Under the pieces are notes generated by a model. The model had not been told where the DNA came from. It searched no databases and was given only the letters and a program-made list of their open reading frames with translations. A stretch of 64,000 nucleotides of DNA from Phycisphaerales bacterium (GTDB taxonomy: Bacteria; Planctomycetota; Phycisphaerae; Phycisphaerales; UBA1924), in contig JAJDDJ010000001.1 of the NCBI GenBank assembly GCA_029260395.1, positions 310,001-374,000 of the forward strand. The letters run 5' to 3'. Positions 37,330-46,221 of this stretch are shown in pieces. Numbering within the stretch: position 1 is the stretch's first letter; each line of letters begins with the position of its first letter. Both the position numbers and the translations under genes were made by a program.

Positions 37330-38316
37330 CTAGCGCTTAGGGCCAGCGTTGATCTTGAACATGGCGCTGACAGATTCGTTGCAGTGGATGCGTTTCATGG
37401 CCTCGCCGAGCACGGGGCCGATATCAAGCTGCACCACCCTGTCGCGGATGGGCGCGATGTCGGCGGGCAGCGGGACGGTGTTGGTCACGACGATCTTGCT
37501 GATGGGGCTGTCCTTGATGCGTTTGACGGCCTCGCCGCTGAACAAACCGTGGGTCGCGGCGGCGATCACGCCCGTCGCGCCCTGCTCCATCACAAACTTG
37601 GCGGCCTGACAGATCGTCCCCGCGGTCGAGATCATGTCGTCGACCATCAGCACCTGCTTGCCCTTGACCGATCCGATAAGGTGACCCGTCGTAACTTCTG
37701 AGCCGCTCACGCGCCGCTTGTTGATGAACGCAAGATCACCCGACAAGAAATTCGCAAAGCCCTCAGCGACCTTGACGTTGCCCACGTCGGGGCTCACGAG
37801 GCACAGATCGCCCAGTTCTTCGCGCATGCCCTTGAAGTGGTCCACGAGCACCGGCGTCGCCGACAGGTGGTCCATCGGAAGATCGAAGAAGCCCTGAATC
37901 TGAGCGGCGTGAAGGTCGATCGCGAGCACACGGTGCGCGCCCGCTGCAGCGATGAGGTTGGCGACCAGTTTGGCGGTGATGGGCACCCGGCCCTGGTCCT
38001 TACGGTCCTGGCGTGCGTAGCCGAAGTAGGGCGTGACGATGGTCACGCGGCTGGCGCTGGCGCGGAGCAGGCAGTCGCAGAACACGAGCAGCTCGGTGAG
38101 GTTGTCGTTGACGGGCTTGCAGGTGGAGATGACGACAAAGCAATCCTTGCCTCGCACGTCTTCATCGATGCGCACGAGCACTTCACCGTCGGGAAAGACC
38201 ATCGTCCGGGCTTCGCCGAGTTCGTGGCCGATCGCGTTGCACGCGGACTGGGCCAGATCGCGGGTGTTCCGGCCCGAAAAAATACGCAGGCCGTTGGTCG
38301 CTTGCGGGGCCTTCAT
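37330..38316 (-). CDS. prs: Ribose-phosphate pyrophosphokinase
   Basis: A 328-residue PRPP synthase, feeding nucleotide, His and Trp synthesis. Signatures are FPDGEVLVRIDEDVRG, PYFGYARQDRKDQGR and the PRPP-binding loop VDDMISTAGT. Length is typical. GGAGG precedes the ATG, which overlaps the glmU-like stop by 4 bp. Confidence 0.96.
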   Translation of the reverse strand: MKAPQATNGLRIFSGRNTRDLAQSACNAIGHELGEARTMVFPDGEVLVRIDEDVRGKDCFVVISTCKPVNDNLTELLVFCDCLLRASASRVTIVTPYFGYARQDRKDQGRVPITAKLVANLIAAAGAHRVLAIDLHAAQIQGFFDLPMDHLSATPVLVDHFKGMREELGDLCLVSPDVGNVKVAEGFANFLSGDLAFINKRRVSGSEVTTGHLIGSVKGKQVLMVDDMISTAGTICQAAKFVMEQGATGVIAAATHGLFSGEAVKRIKDSPISKIVVTNTVPLPADIAPIRDRVVQLDIGPVLGEAMKRIHCNESVSAMFKINAGPKR

Positions 38317-39095
38317 GATCCGGCCTCCGCTGTTGACCGCGAGCGGTAAATCTTGTCGACGACCGCCAGATGCTCGGGGGTGTTGATACTAAGTACGTCC
38401 TCGGGCGGGACCGCATCGAGAACTTCCACTTTGCCCCCGTCGGCGATCATCATCGCGGGAACGTCCGTTATGTAGTACTCGCCCGAGACGGCGTCCTTGC
38501 CGAGTTTATCGAGGGAATCGAACAGCGGGCCGTGTGCGAAGCAGTAGTAGCTCGGGTTGATCTCGCGGATCTTGAGTTGCTCGGGCGAAGCGTTCTTCTG
38601 CTCGACGATCGCGGCGAACCTGCCGTCGAGGCCGCGAACCACCCGTCCGTAGCCGGCAGGGTCATCGACCACGCTCGTAGCGAGCGTCGCGCTGGCTCCG
38701 GTCGAGGCATGGCGATGGAGTACGGCATTCAAGGTCGAGGCGCGGATCAGCGGGCCGTCGCCCGCGAGCACGAACACCGGGGCTGTGACGCCAACGCCTT
38801 CGAGCGCCTCTCGCGCGCACAGCACGGCGTGGCCCGTTCCGAGCTGCTCGGCTTGCAGCGCGAAGCGAACCGTCTCGTAGCCGGCTAGTGCCGATTCGAC
38901 GTGCTCTCGGCCGTGGCCCACTACGACGACAATGCGCTCGCAGCCGGCCTCGATGCAGGCGTCGACGACGGCGCAGACCATCGCCCGGCCCCCCACATGG
39001 TGGGCGACCTTGGGCAGGTCCGACTTCATGCGCGTGCCCTTGCCGGCGGCCATGATGACGGCAGCGGGGGCTTGGCTAGAGGGCGTGCTCGTCAT
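38313..39095 (-). CDS. GlmU-like UDP-GlcNAc pyrophosphorylase, uridylyltransferase domain only
   Basis: A 260-residue nucleotidyltransferase matching the N-terminal half of GlmU: AAGKGTRMKSDLPK (16-29), LQAEQLGTGHAV, and EINPSYYCFAHGPLF. The left-handed beta-helix acetyltransferase half is missing, so it can make UDP-GlcNAc from GlcNAc-1-P and UTP but cannot acetylate. A separate acetyltransferase would have to exist elsewhere. glmU next to prs is a widespread order. It overlaps prs by 4 bp. Confidence 0.9.
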   Translation of the reverse strand: MTSTPSSQAPAAVIMAAGKGTRMKSDLPKVAHHVGGRAMVCAVVDACIEAGCERIVVVVGHGREHVESALAGYETVRFALQAEQLGTGHAVLCAREALEGVGVTAPVFVLAGDGPLIRASTLNAVLHRHASTGASATLATSVVDDPAGYGRVVRGLDGRFAAIVEQKNASPEQLKIREINPSYYCFAHGPLFDSLDKLGKDAVSGEYYITDVPAMMIADGGKVEVLDAVPPEDVLSINTPEHLAVVDKIYRSRSTAEAGS

Positions 39096-39145
39096 GGCGT
39101 GTGCATGGGCCCACGCTGCAATTCAGCTACGCGACGATCAAACAT

Positions 39146-39215
39146 TACCCCGCCTGGATTCGAACCAGGACAAGCAGTACCAAAAACTGCGGTGCTACCA
39201 TTACACTACGGGGCA
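39146..39215 (-). tRNA. tRNA-Gln (anticodon TTG)
   Basis: Minus strand, 70 nt. Acceptor TGCCCCG pairs with CGGGGTA (one G-T), the anticodon stem GCAGT/ACTGC encloses loop TTTTGGT with anticodon TTG, and the T arm is CCTGG-TTCGAAT-CCAGG. CCA is not encoded. Confidence 0.95.
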
Positions 39216-39233
39216 ATCAAGAATCCAGTGCGA

Positions 39234-39548
39234 TCATGTTGCGGATCGCGATCGTCGCGAGGATAACACCAAAGGCTGTGCGTTGAGCGCACCAGCCGTG
39301 ATGAATCCATTTGCTTGCAGCGTTCGCCGCGCCTCCTGCTCTTGCGCGATGCTCAAAGACGAGCCCGCTAGGACTACGAACCACTCAGCGCGGTTCGCTG
39401 CCCTCAAGAGCAACGCCCGCGGCACAGTCGCCCAACCGAACACCAACGCCGGAGCGCGGTCCCGGTAGGGCTTGGAGCTTGGACCCGGCCTGGCCGCTCG
39501 AACGGTGCGCTCCTTGTGGGAACACGCCGCCGGATGGGCCGGACCCAT
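39234..39548 (-). CDS. Doubtful small ORF in a 445-bp gap
   Basis: The stretch 39216-39660 has no clear gene. A minus-strand frame could begin at the ATG at 39548 (GAGG 7 nt upstream) and encode 104 residues. The N-terminal third looks like random high-GC coding. The C-terminal part (WFVVLAGSSLSIAQEQEARR) loosely resembles an SPOR-type fold. It could be a real small gene, a decayed gene or chance. Confidence 0.25.
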   Translation of the reverse strand: MGPAHPAACSHKERTVRAARPGPSSKPYRDRAPALVFGWATVPRALLLRAANRAEWFVVLAGSSLSIAQEQEARRTLQANGFITAGALNAQPLVLSSRRSRSAT

Positions 39549-39660
39549 GACCGCGCCTCGGCTTTGGCTCGCAGGTGCGAGCCGGGCCTTGTCACGATCG
39601 GCTCCGCTATCAGGTGATGCTAGGCCCGCCGATGGCTGGCTACCGGCGAGCCTTGCACGA

Positions 39661-40848
39661 TCAATCGTCCTTCTTGACGGCTTTGGCCTTGCCCAGCTTG
39701 AGGCTCTTTCGGCCAGGCAGGGGCCTCGAAGCCGACTCGACGGGGGCGGCCTCGGCCCGTTCCAGATCCTCGGCGGCATCGGGATCGCTCAAGAGAGCGG
39801 CCCGCGAGATCACGTCGTAGCAAGTCGCCAGAAGCCCAACGAAGGGAAACTTGCTGGCCTCGAAGGGACTCGGCCCGAGCCGGCGCAGGAGCGGGTGGCT
39901 CACCTCGGGCGGGGCGATAGGGGCATCGACCTCATCAAGCTCATCGCCCGCGTTCCAGAACTGGGCCAGGTCCGAATCCAGCGGGCGGGCTTCGGCGCCG
40001 AGGTGCGGGGTGTAGACCGCTGCGGCCTGGCCGACCATCGAGCCGCTGGTGGCTTGGCGGTGCTGACGCAGACGCTCGATCAGGTCATCGCCCGGCATGC
40101 CACGCAGCGTGAAGATCAGGAACGGCTCCGTCGCCAACTGGTCCGCGATGAGCAGGCCCAGACAGACTGTGTGCTTGCACCAAGGCGTGTCGTGCCCGCA
40201 GGTGCAGCTCGCGCGCAGTTGGTCCAGCTCGGTCGGGAACAGGTGCAGGCCGAATGGCGCGAACAGGTCTTCGACGTTCTGGGGCAGCTCGCCGCTCAGC
40301 ATCTTGGCGGTGTAGATCGACTGGTCGGCCATCGCCTCGACTACGGCGGTCCACTGATCGGCAGTGAAGGCATCAAGCCCGATCGAAGTGGTGTAACTCG
40401 CACGACGCCGGCCCTGCACCGGGCCCTCGAACACGCCCGAAGCGATATCGAGCCGTCGGGTCTGGCCGATCTTGGCGTACTCCTTGGCCTCGGTCATCAC
40501 CGGTCCGCTCGCGCCCTGTTCGAGCAGCCTCAGCCATCGCTGGGTAGCCCAGTGCTGGGGCAGCTCACCGCTGCGGTCGGCAAGCTTGACGCCGTAGCGC
40601 ACCTTGCGGGGGTGCATGGTCATCTCGTCGCGTTTGCGATCGGGGTACGGCTGGGCTCGGTCGCGGCGCTCGCGGCTCTCGACCGAGGGCGGCGCCGGGG
40701 CGCTGGCCACGCGCGAAGGCATCACGGGCGGCTTGGGCGATGACGACACCGCCGGCTTGCTCGCGGGCGGTTTGCTCACGAGTTGCTCGCTCGCCTTAGC
40801 GGCAGGCTTCTTGGTCGTCTTGCTGGTTGGCTTGTCGGGCTTGGGCAC
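39661..40848 (-). CDS. SWIM zinc-finger protein, partner of the SNF2 helicase
   Basis: A 395-residue protein starting at GTG. After a 60-residue Pro/Ser/Lys-rich N-terminal tail, the SWIM zinc finger near residues 214-226 has the form C-x-C-x-n-C-x-H (SCTCGHDTPWCKHTVCLGL). It resembles YwqB of Bacillus, which is encoded beside the SNF2 helicase YwqA. The gene lies just downstream of the SNF2 gene on the same strand, 66 bp apart. A DNA-binding or substrate-targeting role for the helicase is inference. Confidence 0.88.
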   Translation of the reverse strand: MPKPDKPTSKTTKKPAAKASEQLVSKPPASKPAVSSSPKPPVMPSRVASAPAPPSVESRERRDRAQPYPDRKRDEMTMHPRKVRYGVKLADRSGELPQHWATQRWLRLLEQGASGPVMTEAKEYAKIGQTRRLDIASGVFEGPVQGRRRASYTTSIGLDAFTADQWTAVVEAMADQSIYTAKMLSGELPQNVEDLFAPFGLHLFPTELDQLRASCTCGHDTPWCKHTVCLGLLIADQLATEPFLIFTLRGMPGDDLIERLRQHRQATSGSMVGQAAAVYTPHLGAEARPLDSDLAQFWNAGDELDEVDAPIAPPEVSHPLLRRLGPSPFEASKFPFVGLLATCYDVISRAALLSDPDAAEDLERAEAAPVESASRPLPGRKSLKLGKAKAVKKDD

Positions 40849-40914
40849 TCGGTACGAACTCGCCTTTCAGTCGGTTGGCACAGGCCCAAACGGGCACGGG
40901 GCCGAGTCTGGACG

Positions 40915-43900
40915 CTACGCATCATCCGCGACGGCGTCCTGCCGAAGCGTGAGAATCCGCTTGAGATCATCGCTGGAGAGATCGGTGAGCCAGCGTTCGC
41001 CCGAGCCAACAATCGACTCGGCTAGCTCGGTTTTCTGCTCGATCATCTCGTCGATGCGTTCTTCAAGCGTGCCACGCACGACGAATTTGTGCACGTGGAC
41101 GGTCCGCGTCTGGCCGATTCTAAACGCCCGGTCGGTGGCTTGGTTCTCGACGGCGGGGTTCCACCAGCGGTCGAAGTGGAATACGTGGTTGGCGGCGGTG
41201 AGGTTGAGGCCCACGCCGCCGGCCTTGAGGCTGAGGAGCATGATTGGGATTCGGCTGGTCTCGGCCTGGAACTGGTCGATCATGGCGACGCGCTGCTTCT
41301 GCGTGGTGCCGCCGTGGAGGAACAGGACTTCCTTGCCAAGCTCGTGGCGGAGCATCACACTGAGGATCTGGCCCATCTGGCGGAACTGCGTGAAGATCAG
41401 CGCGCGATCGCCCGCGGCGATGACCTCGTCGAGCATCTCAAGCAAGCGGACACACTTGCCCGAGCGCGACGGATCGGGCGGCGTGCCGGTGACGCCGTCG
41501 CGGAGCGCCTGAGCGGGGTGGTTGCAGATCTGCTTGAGCCGAATGAGCGCGCTCAGCACCATGCCCCGGCGGTGCATGCCCTGCGTCTGCTCGACCTCCG
41601 CGAGCACACGCTTGACCGTGTTCTCGTAGAGCTCGGCCTGCTCGCGGGTGAGGTGGCTGTACTCGCGGGTCTCGATCTTCTCGGGCAGGTCGGCGATGAT
41701 CGTCGGGTCGGTCTTGACGCGGCGCAGCACGAACGGCCCGATGAGTGAACGAAGCTGCTCGCCGCGCGGCTTGTCGCGGTAACGCTCGATGGGCACCGAG
41801 AACCGCCGCTGAAAGTTTCCCGCGGTCCCCAGGTAGCCCGGGTTAAGAAAGTCCATGATCGACCACAGCTCGCTGAGACGGTTCTCGACGGGGGTACCCG
41901 TCAGCGCGATGCGCCGCTCTGCGACGAGTGAACGCACCGCCTGCGACTGCTTGGCCTGTGGATTCTTGATGAACTGCGCTTCATCGAGCACGATTCTCCG
42001 CCACTTGACGCGCTCGATCGTGTCCTTGTCACGGTTGGCCAGCGCGTAGGTCGTGACGACCACGTCCGAGGCTTCACACTGAGCGACTAGGGCGTCGCCG
42101 CCGAGGCGTTCGGGGCCGTGGTGCACGACGACCTTGAGCGACGGACAGAACCGCTCGGCTTCTCGCAGCCAGTTGCCGACGACCGACATCGGCACGACCA
42201 GCAGCGTCGGGAGCACCAGCTCGTGCTCCGCGTCGACCGGTTCAAGTACCTGGTTATCGGGCACTTCGTCTGCGTGCTCGGCGGTCTGCTTGGCGATGGC
42301 TCGCTCGTAGGCGAGCAGCGCGAGCAGCTGCACGGTCTTGCCAAGACCCATGTCGTCGGCGAGGCACGCCCCGAAGCCGAAGCGTTCGAGGAACGCGAGC
42401 CACGAGACGCCCCGCAACTGGTAGGGGCGAAGCGTGCCGTGGAAGGTCGCGGGCAGCTCGACATCCGGGAGCTTCTGGCCCATGCCCGATTGTTCGAGCA
42501 GCGCCGACAGCCAGCCCCCGATCTCGAGGCCCAGCACCGGCACGCCTGTCTTGCGGGTGTCGGTGGCGTACGCCAGGCGCATCGCCTCGCCGAAGGCCAT
42601 CTGCCCGCCCGGGTTCTCACGGATGAATTCGAGCGCCGCGTTGACGTCTTCAGGACGGATCTCGACCCACTTGCCGCCGAACAAAACCAGCGGCGTGTTG
42701 CGGTTGGCGAGCTGCTCGAACTCGTGCAGCGAGAGGGTCTTGTCCCCCACCGCGATCTCCCAGTGGTAGTTGACGAGCGTGCCCAGGCCGAGTTTGGCGC
42801 TGCTCGCGCCGTCGCCGGTGCCGCCCATCTCGTCCTCGCCCGGCGGGCCAGAGTCGATGCGTAGACGGGTACCCAGCCGCATCGCGGACGACTCCCACCA
42901 CTCGGGCACCTGCACGCTCACACCCTGCTCCTCGAGCAGCGGGCGGTGCTCGCGCAGAAACTCGTACGCCTTGAGCGTTGGCATAAACAGCATCGAGGGC
43001 TCGGCCTCGGCCAGCGCTTCCTCGAACGCGGGGCAGATTCGGCTCGCTCGGCCAAGCTCGGCAAGCAGCAATTCGTGCGGGTTGTCGAGGCGTTTGCCCT
43101 CGATGGTCGTGCCCTCGGCGGGCAGCAGCCACAGGTCCCCGGCCTCGATGCTGATCTTCGGGTCTTCCGCCGATCGCAGCTGGAACCGCAGCAGCCAGTT
43201 CATCTCGTTCTCGGTCGGGTCGTCCGCGTCGCCGCCAAGGCCGATATCGATCGGTTCCTCGACGCGCACGCCCAGCCGCCACGCGGATGTCTGCCCGCGA
43301 AGGTCGAGCGCACCGATCCAGCCGCGCACGGACTTGATCATCTCGCTCTGGAGCATGGTTGTGGCGCTGAGCGAGCTCTCTTCCCCGAGCAGCCCGCCAA
43401 GCCAGAGCAGGTGCGGATCGTCGGCGCCCGCGCGGTCCTTGCCCGCTTCGAGCGCTTCCATCATGGACTCGGCGCGAAGCACGCTGCGAGCGGTCGAATC
43501 GATGATCGAACCGAGGAACGCCTCGACCACAGCCATCGCGTCTTGCTCGGACTCCCTGGCCGAGGCCCTCGCAGAGGCGGGCAGCGATCGAGCGAGTTTG
43601 AGCACGCGCTCGGCCTGCTGCTCGTCGCTGAGCCAGGGCCGCCAGCCGGCGCTCATCGCTCCGCCCGGCTCGTGCATGATCATCGGCACAAACCGCTGCT
43701 GAGCGAGCAGGTGCCTCGCGACGCGCGACACCACGGCAAACCCACGAACCGATGAACCTACCAGAACATGGGCCGCGGTCGCCACGCCGCCAGCTGCGTG
43801 GTCGTCGGCGCTGTCGTCGTGCTCGGCTTCATCAAGCAGACGCTCGAGCAGCGCGCTGATGTCCTCGGCCCGAGGCGAAACGCTCAGCACCGAGTAGCGT

Positions 43901-44184
43901 TCAAGAAACGGCGGCTCGTTGCCCGCATCGGGGTCGGCGGCTCGGCCCGCAGCGTGTGCCAGCTCGGGGCTCGGCAGCGGCCTGCTATCGCGCGAGGGCA
44001 GCAGCACCTCGATGGGCTTGGCGCTGCCAAGCTCTATCCCAAGATAACCCAGCGCCGAAGCGGGATCGCGCGCAAACGGGTGCTCATCGTCTTGGCTCGC
44101 GGCCTCGTCATCGACGAACCGCGTAAACGACTCGACCCACAGCCGGAGCCGGCCCTCCACCCAGGTCGCATGCACCGCGTCCAT
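40915..44184 (-). CDS. SNF2-family DNA helicase/translocase, YwqA-like
   Basis: A 1089-residue protein. An N-terminal region of about 550 residues includes a DUF3670-like part (LFGGKWVEIRPEDVNAALEF). The SNF2 motor follows: Walker A DMGLGKT near residue 610, DEAQ box in RIVLDEAQFIKNP, LTGTPVENRLSELWS, and the helicase C domain with TQFRQMGQIL and DRAFRIGQTRTVHVHKF. The ATG at 44184 has GAGG 6 nt upstream; a longer frame would reach the tRNA-Lys gene. Such proteins act on double-stranded DNA; the precise role is not known. Confidence 0.92.
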   Translation of the reverse strand: MDAVHATWVEGRLRLWVESFTRFVDDEAASQDDEHPFARDPASALGYLGIELGSAKPIEVLLPSRDSRPLPSPELAHAAGRAADPDAGNEPPFLERYSVLSVSPRAEDISALLERLLDEAEHDDSADDHAAGGVATAAHVLVGSSVRGFAVVSRVARHLLAQQRFVPMIMHEPGGAMSAGWRPWLSDEQQAERVLKLARSLPASARASARESEQDAMAVVEAFLGSIIDSTARSVLRAESMMEALEAGKDRAGADDPHLLWLGGLLGEESSLSATTMLQSEMIKSVRGWIGALDLRGQTSAWRLGVRVEEPIDIGLGGDADDPTENEMNWLLRFQLRSAEDPKISIEAGDLWLLPAEGTTIEGKRLDNPHELLLAELGRASRICPAFEEALAEAEPSMLFMPTLKAYEFLREHRPLLEEQGVSVQVPEWWESSAMRLGTRLRIDSGPPGEDEMGGTGDGASSAKLGLGTLVNYHWEIAVGDKTLSLHEFEQLANRNTPLVLFGGKWVEIRPEDVNAALEFIRENPGGQMAFGEAMRLAYATDTRKTGVPVLGLEIGGWLSALLEQSGMGQKLPDVELPATFHGTLRPYQLRGVSWLAFLERFGFGACLADDMGLGKTVQLLALLAYERAIAKQTAEHADEVPDNQVLEPVDAEHELVLPTLLVVPMSVVGNWLREAERFCPSLKVVVHHGPERLGGDALVAQCEASDVVVTTYALANRDKDTIERVKWRRIVLDEAQFIKNPQAKQSQAVRSLVAERRIALTGTPVENRLSELWSIMDFLNPGYLGTAGNFQRRFSVPIERYRDKPRGEQLRSLIGPFVLRRVKTDPTIIADLPEKIETREYSHLTREQAELYENTVKRVLAEVEQTQGMHRRGMVLSALIRLKQICNHPAQALRDGVTGTPPDPSRSGKCVRLLEMLDEVIAAGDRALIFTQFRQMGQILSVMLRHELGKEVLFLHGGTTQKQRVAMIDQFQAETSRIPIMLLSLKAGGVGLNLTAANHVFHFDRWWNPAVENQATDRAFRIGQTRTVHVHKFVVRGTLEERIDEMIEQKTELAESIVGSGERWLTDLSSDDLKRILTLRQDAVADDA

Positions 44185-44236
44185 CCGCACCTCGCTCCCA
44201 ACTTGGCCGCCGGGTCTCGTCTCAAACCTGCTCAAT

Positions 44237-44308
44237 AAGGGCGCAGGGACTCGAACCCTGGACCCGCGGATTAAAAGTCCGCTGCTCTGCCAACTGAGCT
44301 ACGCCCTC
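44237..44308 (-). tRNA. tRNA-Lys (anticodon TTT)
   Basis: Minus strand, 72 nt. Acceptor GAGGGCG pairs with CGCCCTT, D arm GCTCAGTTGGCAGAGC, anticodon stem GCGGA/TCCGC around CTTTTAA (anticodon TTT), T arm CAGGG-TTCGAGT-CCCTG. It lies 52 bp upstream of the SNF2 start codon on the same strand. Confidence 0.96.
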
Positions 44309-44477
44309 GCTGCCCGATCGCCAAACGAACGGGACCAACACCATACGCGCTGCGCCGCCCGAGGGCACGCATCCAGCACGCAGAAACCACCGAACTCGCC
44401 GCTCCAGCCCACTGGGATCGTTCTCCACCGCGCCCCGTTAGCCCGCGTTACACTCCCGCTCATCAAGGAGACCCCAC

Positions 44478-45446
44478 GTGCCCGATTCTCGATCGCTCGC
44501 CCTTCGCCCATCCCGCCACCCTCGGTCCCTCTGGATTGCTGGGCTGGCCATCGCCGCGGTTTCGACGGGGGCTTACGCGCAGGACCGGGCCGCCAACGTT
44601 GAAGAAGCCGTCGATTTCAAGAATCAAGCACCTGACGACCGCGTGAGCTTCTCCCTCCACGGCGGGGCCACCTTCGACCTCTCAAGCGATCTCGACACCG
44701 GCGATGTCTCGGTCAACCGAGTCAACACCGGCATCGACATCGCCTTCTCGCTGCCCGAGGACGCCAAGTTCATCCTGTCAGCCAACTCCGAGTACTCGTG
44801 GTACGACTTCGACGGCGCGACCGGGCTCATCGCTGGCACGGGCGACCCCCTCGATCAGGCCACTAGCTTCGGCTTCGGCGGCCAACTCTTTGTGCCGATG
44901 GGCGAACGCTGGACCGCCTTTGGCGGCGCGAGCGTGAACTGGTCCTACGAGGAAGATGCCGATGTGGGCGAGGGGTTCACCGTCAGCGGATACGGCGGAG
45001 CCAGCTACGACTTCAACAACGGGTTCAAGCTCGGTCTGGCCATCGCGGGCGGCTCGCGGCTCGAAGACGATGCCCGCATCTTCGCCTTCCCCACCATCGA
45101 CTGGCAGATCAACGAGAAGTGGCGCCTCAACAACACCGGTCCCCGCCTGCGCCTGGGCTACAAGCACTCCGACCCGCTCACGCTCTTTGTCGAGGGCGGC
45201 TGGGAATCACGCGAGTACCGCCTGAGCGATTCGAGCCTCGCGCCCGACGGCGTGCTCCGCGACGACCGCGTCGCCATCGAGGCCGGAGCGCAGTGGGCCC
45301 CCCACGAGCAGTTCATCATCACCGGCTCGGTCGGCGTGGTCGCGTACAACGAGTACGAGGTGCTCAACTCCGTGGGCGACGAGATCAGCGAAGAAGACGC
45401 CGACGCGGCCCTGCGGCTTCGCCTGGGTGCGACGTTCAGGTTCTAA
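44478..45446 (+). CDS. Predicted outer-membrane beta-barrel protein
   Basis: A 322-residue protein starting at GTG with AAGGAG 7 nt upstream. A signal peptide ends AVSTGAYAQ. The rest is a run of alternating strands rich in Gly and aromatic residues (SFGFGGQLFVPMGERW, LGYKHSDPLTLFVEGGWESR), and it ends RLRLGATFRF with the C-terminal Phe typical of Bam-assembled barrels. A TACACT at 44449-44454 may be the -10. Specific function unknown. It resembles small porin-like or DUF6268-type barrels only in general form. Confidence 0.82.
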   Translation: MPDSRSLALRPSRHPRSLWIAGLAIAAVSTGAYAQDRAANVEEAVDFKNQAPDDRVSFSLHGGATFDLSSDLDTGDVSVNRVNTGIDIAFSLPEDAKFILSANSEYSWYDFDGATGLIAGTGDPLDQATSFGFGGQLFVPMGERWTAFGGASVNWSYEEDADVGEGFTVSGYGGASYDFNNGFKLGLAIAGGSRLEDDARIFAFPTIDWQINEKWRLNNTGPRLRLGYKHSDPLTLFVEGGWESREYRLSDSSLAPDGVLRDDRVAIEAGAQWAPHEQFIITGSVGVVAYNEYEVLNSVGDEISEEDADAALRLRLGATFRF

Positions 45447-45550
45447 GAACCGAGCGTTGCCTGCTTCTTCCGGCTAGGTAAAGCCCGCACGTCGCTGCGA
45501 ACGCGACCCGTCCGAGGGCTTGCGCTCTCGGCTCGCAGGAGGGTGCTCTA

Positions 45551-45612
45551 CCCTCTGTTCCCCTTCTCATTCTTCTTTGAGCTCTCCGTGCCCGCTGTCC
45601 CTCGGTGGTGAA
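45551..45612 (-). repeat. Remnant of the purine-rich HRGTEGTE-type dispersed repeat
   Basis: Between 45447 and 45692 no gene is evident. On the minus strand there is a purine-rich stretch beginning CACCACCGAGGGACAG and continuing GGGCACGGAGAG, then AAAGAAGAATGAGAAG. Conceptual translation gives HHRGTAGTESSKKNEKG, like the H-R-G-T-E-G-T-E-K small spurious proteins annotated in many planctomycetes and other bacteria. It is degenerate and probably non-coding. Confidence 0.5.
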
Positions 45613-45692
45613 ACTGATTTCTCTTCCACCGAGTCCGCACCCGTGCCTTTGCGTGCGCTTCGGGCTTGTTTCGAGGCTCCGCACCGCGGTGC

Positions 45693-46121
45693 TTACCCCA
45701 CGCCCGCCATCTCGCGAAGCAGTTTGTCAAGCGCAGCGGGCACGGGCATCACGCTCAGCCGTGACTGACGGATGAGCCCCAGTTCATCGAACCGGCCGTC
45801 GGCCTTGAGGGCCTTGAGCGTGATCGGTTCCTCAAGCTCGGCCACCGGCGCGATGTCGACCAGCACGCCCTTGGGGTCGCCCTTGGCTGTGGTCCCCGGC
45901 TGATCGGGGTCCGGGTACGGCCCCTTGACGACTTTGGCGATGCCGACGATGGCCTTGTCGGTCTGGCTGTGGTAGATCCAGGCGGTGTCGCCCTTTTTCA
46001 TCGCGCGCATGTTCTGTTGAGCGGTCGCGTTTCGCACGCCGTCCCAGTGCGTGCGCTTGTCGGCCGCGAGGTCGGCGTAGCTGTACACAGCGGGCTCTGA
46101 TTTGAGGATGTAACTGGCCAT
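45693..46121 (-). CDS. EVE-domain protein
   Basis: A 142-residue protein of the EVE family (PUA-like fold), related to thymocyte nuclear protein 1. Signatures are SYILKSEPAVYSYADL, THWDGVRNATAQQNMRAMKK and GDTAWIYHSQTDKAIVG. EVE domains bind modified bases in DNA or RNA. The ATG at 46121 is set by family similarity and by a TATCGT box 6 nt upstream. No restriction or methylase partner is adjacent. Confidence 0.92.
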   Translation of the reverse strand: MASYILKSEPAVYSYADLAADKRTHWDGVRNATAQQNMRAMKKGDTAWIYHSQTDKAIVGIAKVVKGPYPDPDQPGTTAKGDPKGVLVDIAPVAELEEPITLKALKADGRFDELGLIRQSRLSVMPVPAALDKLLREMAGVG

Positions 46122-46127
46122 GCCATC

Positions 46128-46133
46128 ACGATA
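46128..46133 (-). promoter_or_regulatory. -10-like TATCGT box, leaderless start of EVE gene
   Basis: TATCGT, 6 nt, then ATG at 46121; no Shine-Dalgarno sequence. Confidence 0.45.
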
Positions 46134-46163
46134 GCGTGCGCGCATAAGTGGTACGCGCACAAC

Positions 46164-46193
46164 AAGGCCCCGCTCAGAGATGAACGGGGCCTT
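46164..46193 (-). terminator. Hairpin after the Cys-rich gene, probable terminator
   Basis: AAGGCCCCG (46164-46172) pairs perfectly with CGGGGCCTT (46185-46193), loop 12 nt. The minus strand continues GTTGTG, a weak U-rich tail. It separates the Cys-rich gene from the EVE gene. Confidence 0.6.
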
Positions 46194-46221
46194 GCAGAGT
46201 TTGGTCGCTTAGCGATCGGGC

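Noticed and set aside
45436-45768. Small proteins in three frames after the barrel gene
   Set aside because: They translate the purine-rich dispersed repeat; composition matches known spurious annotations.
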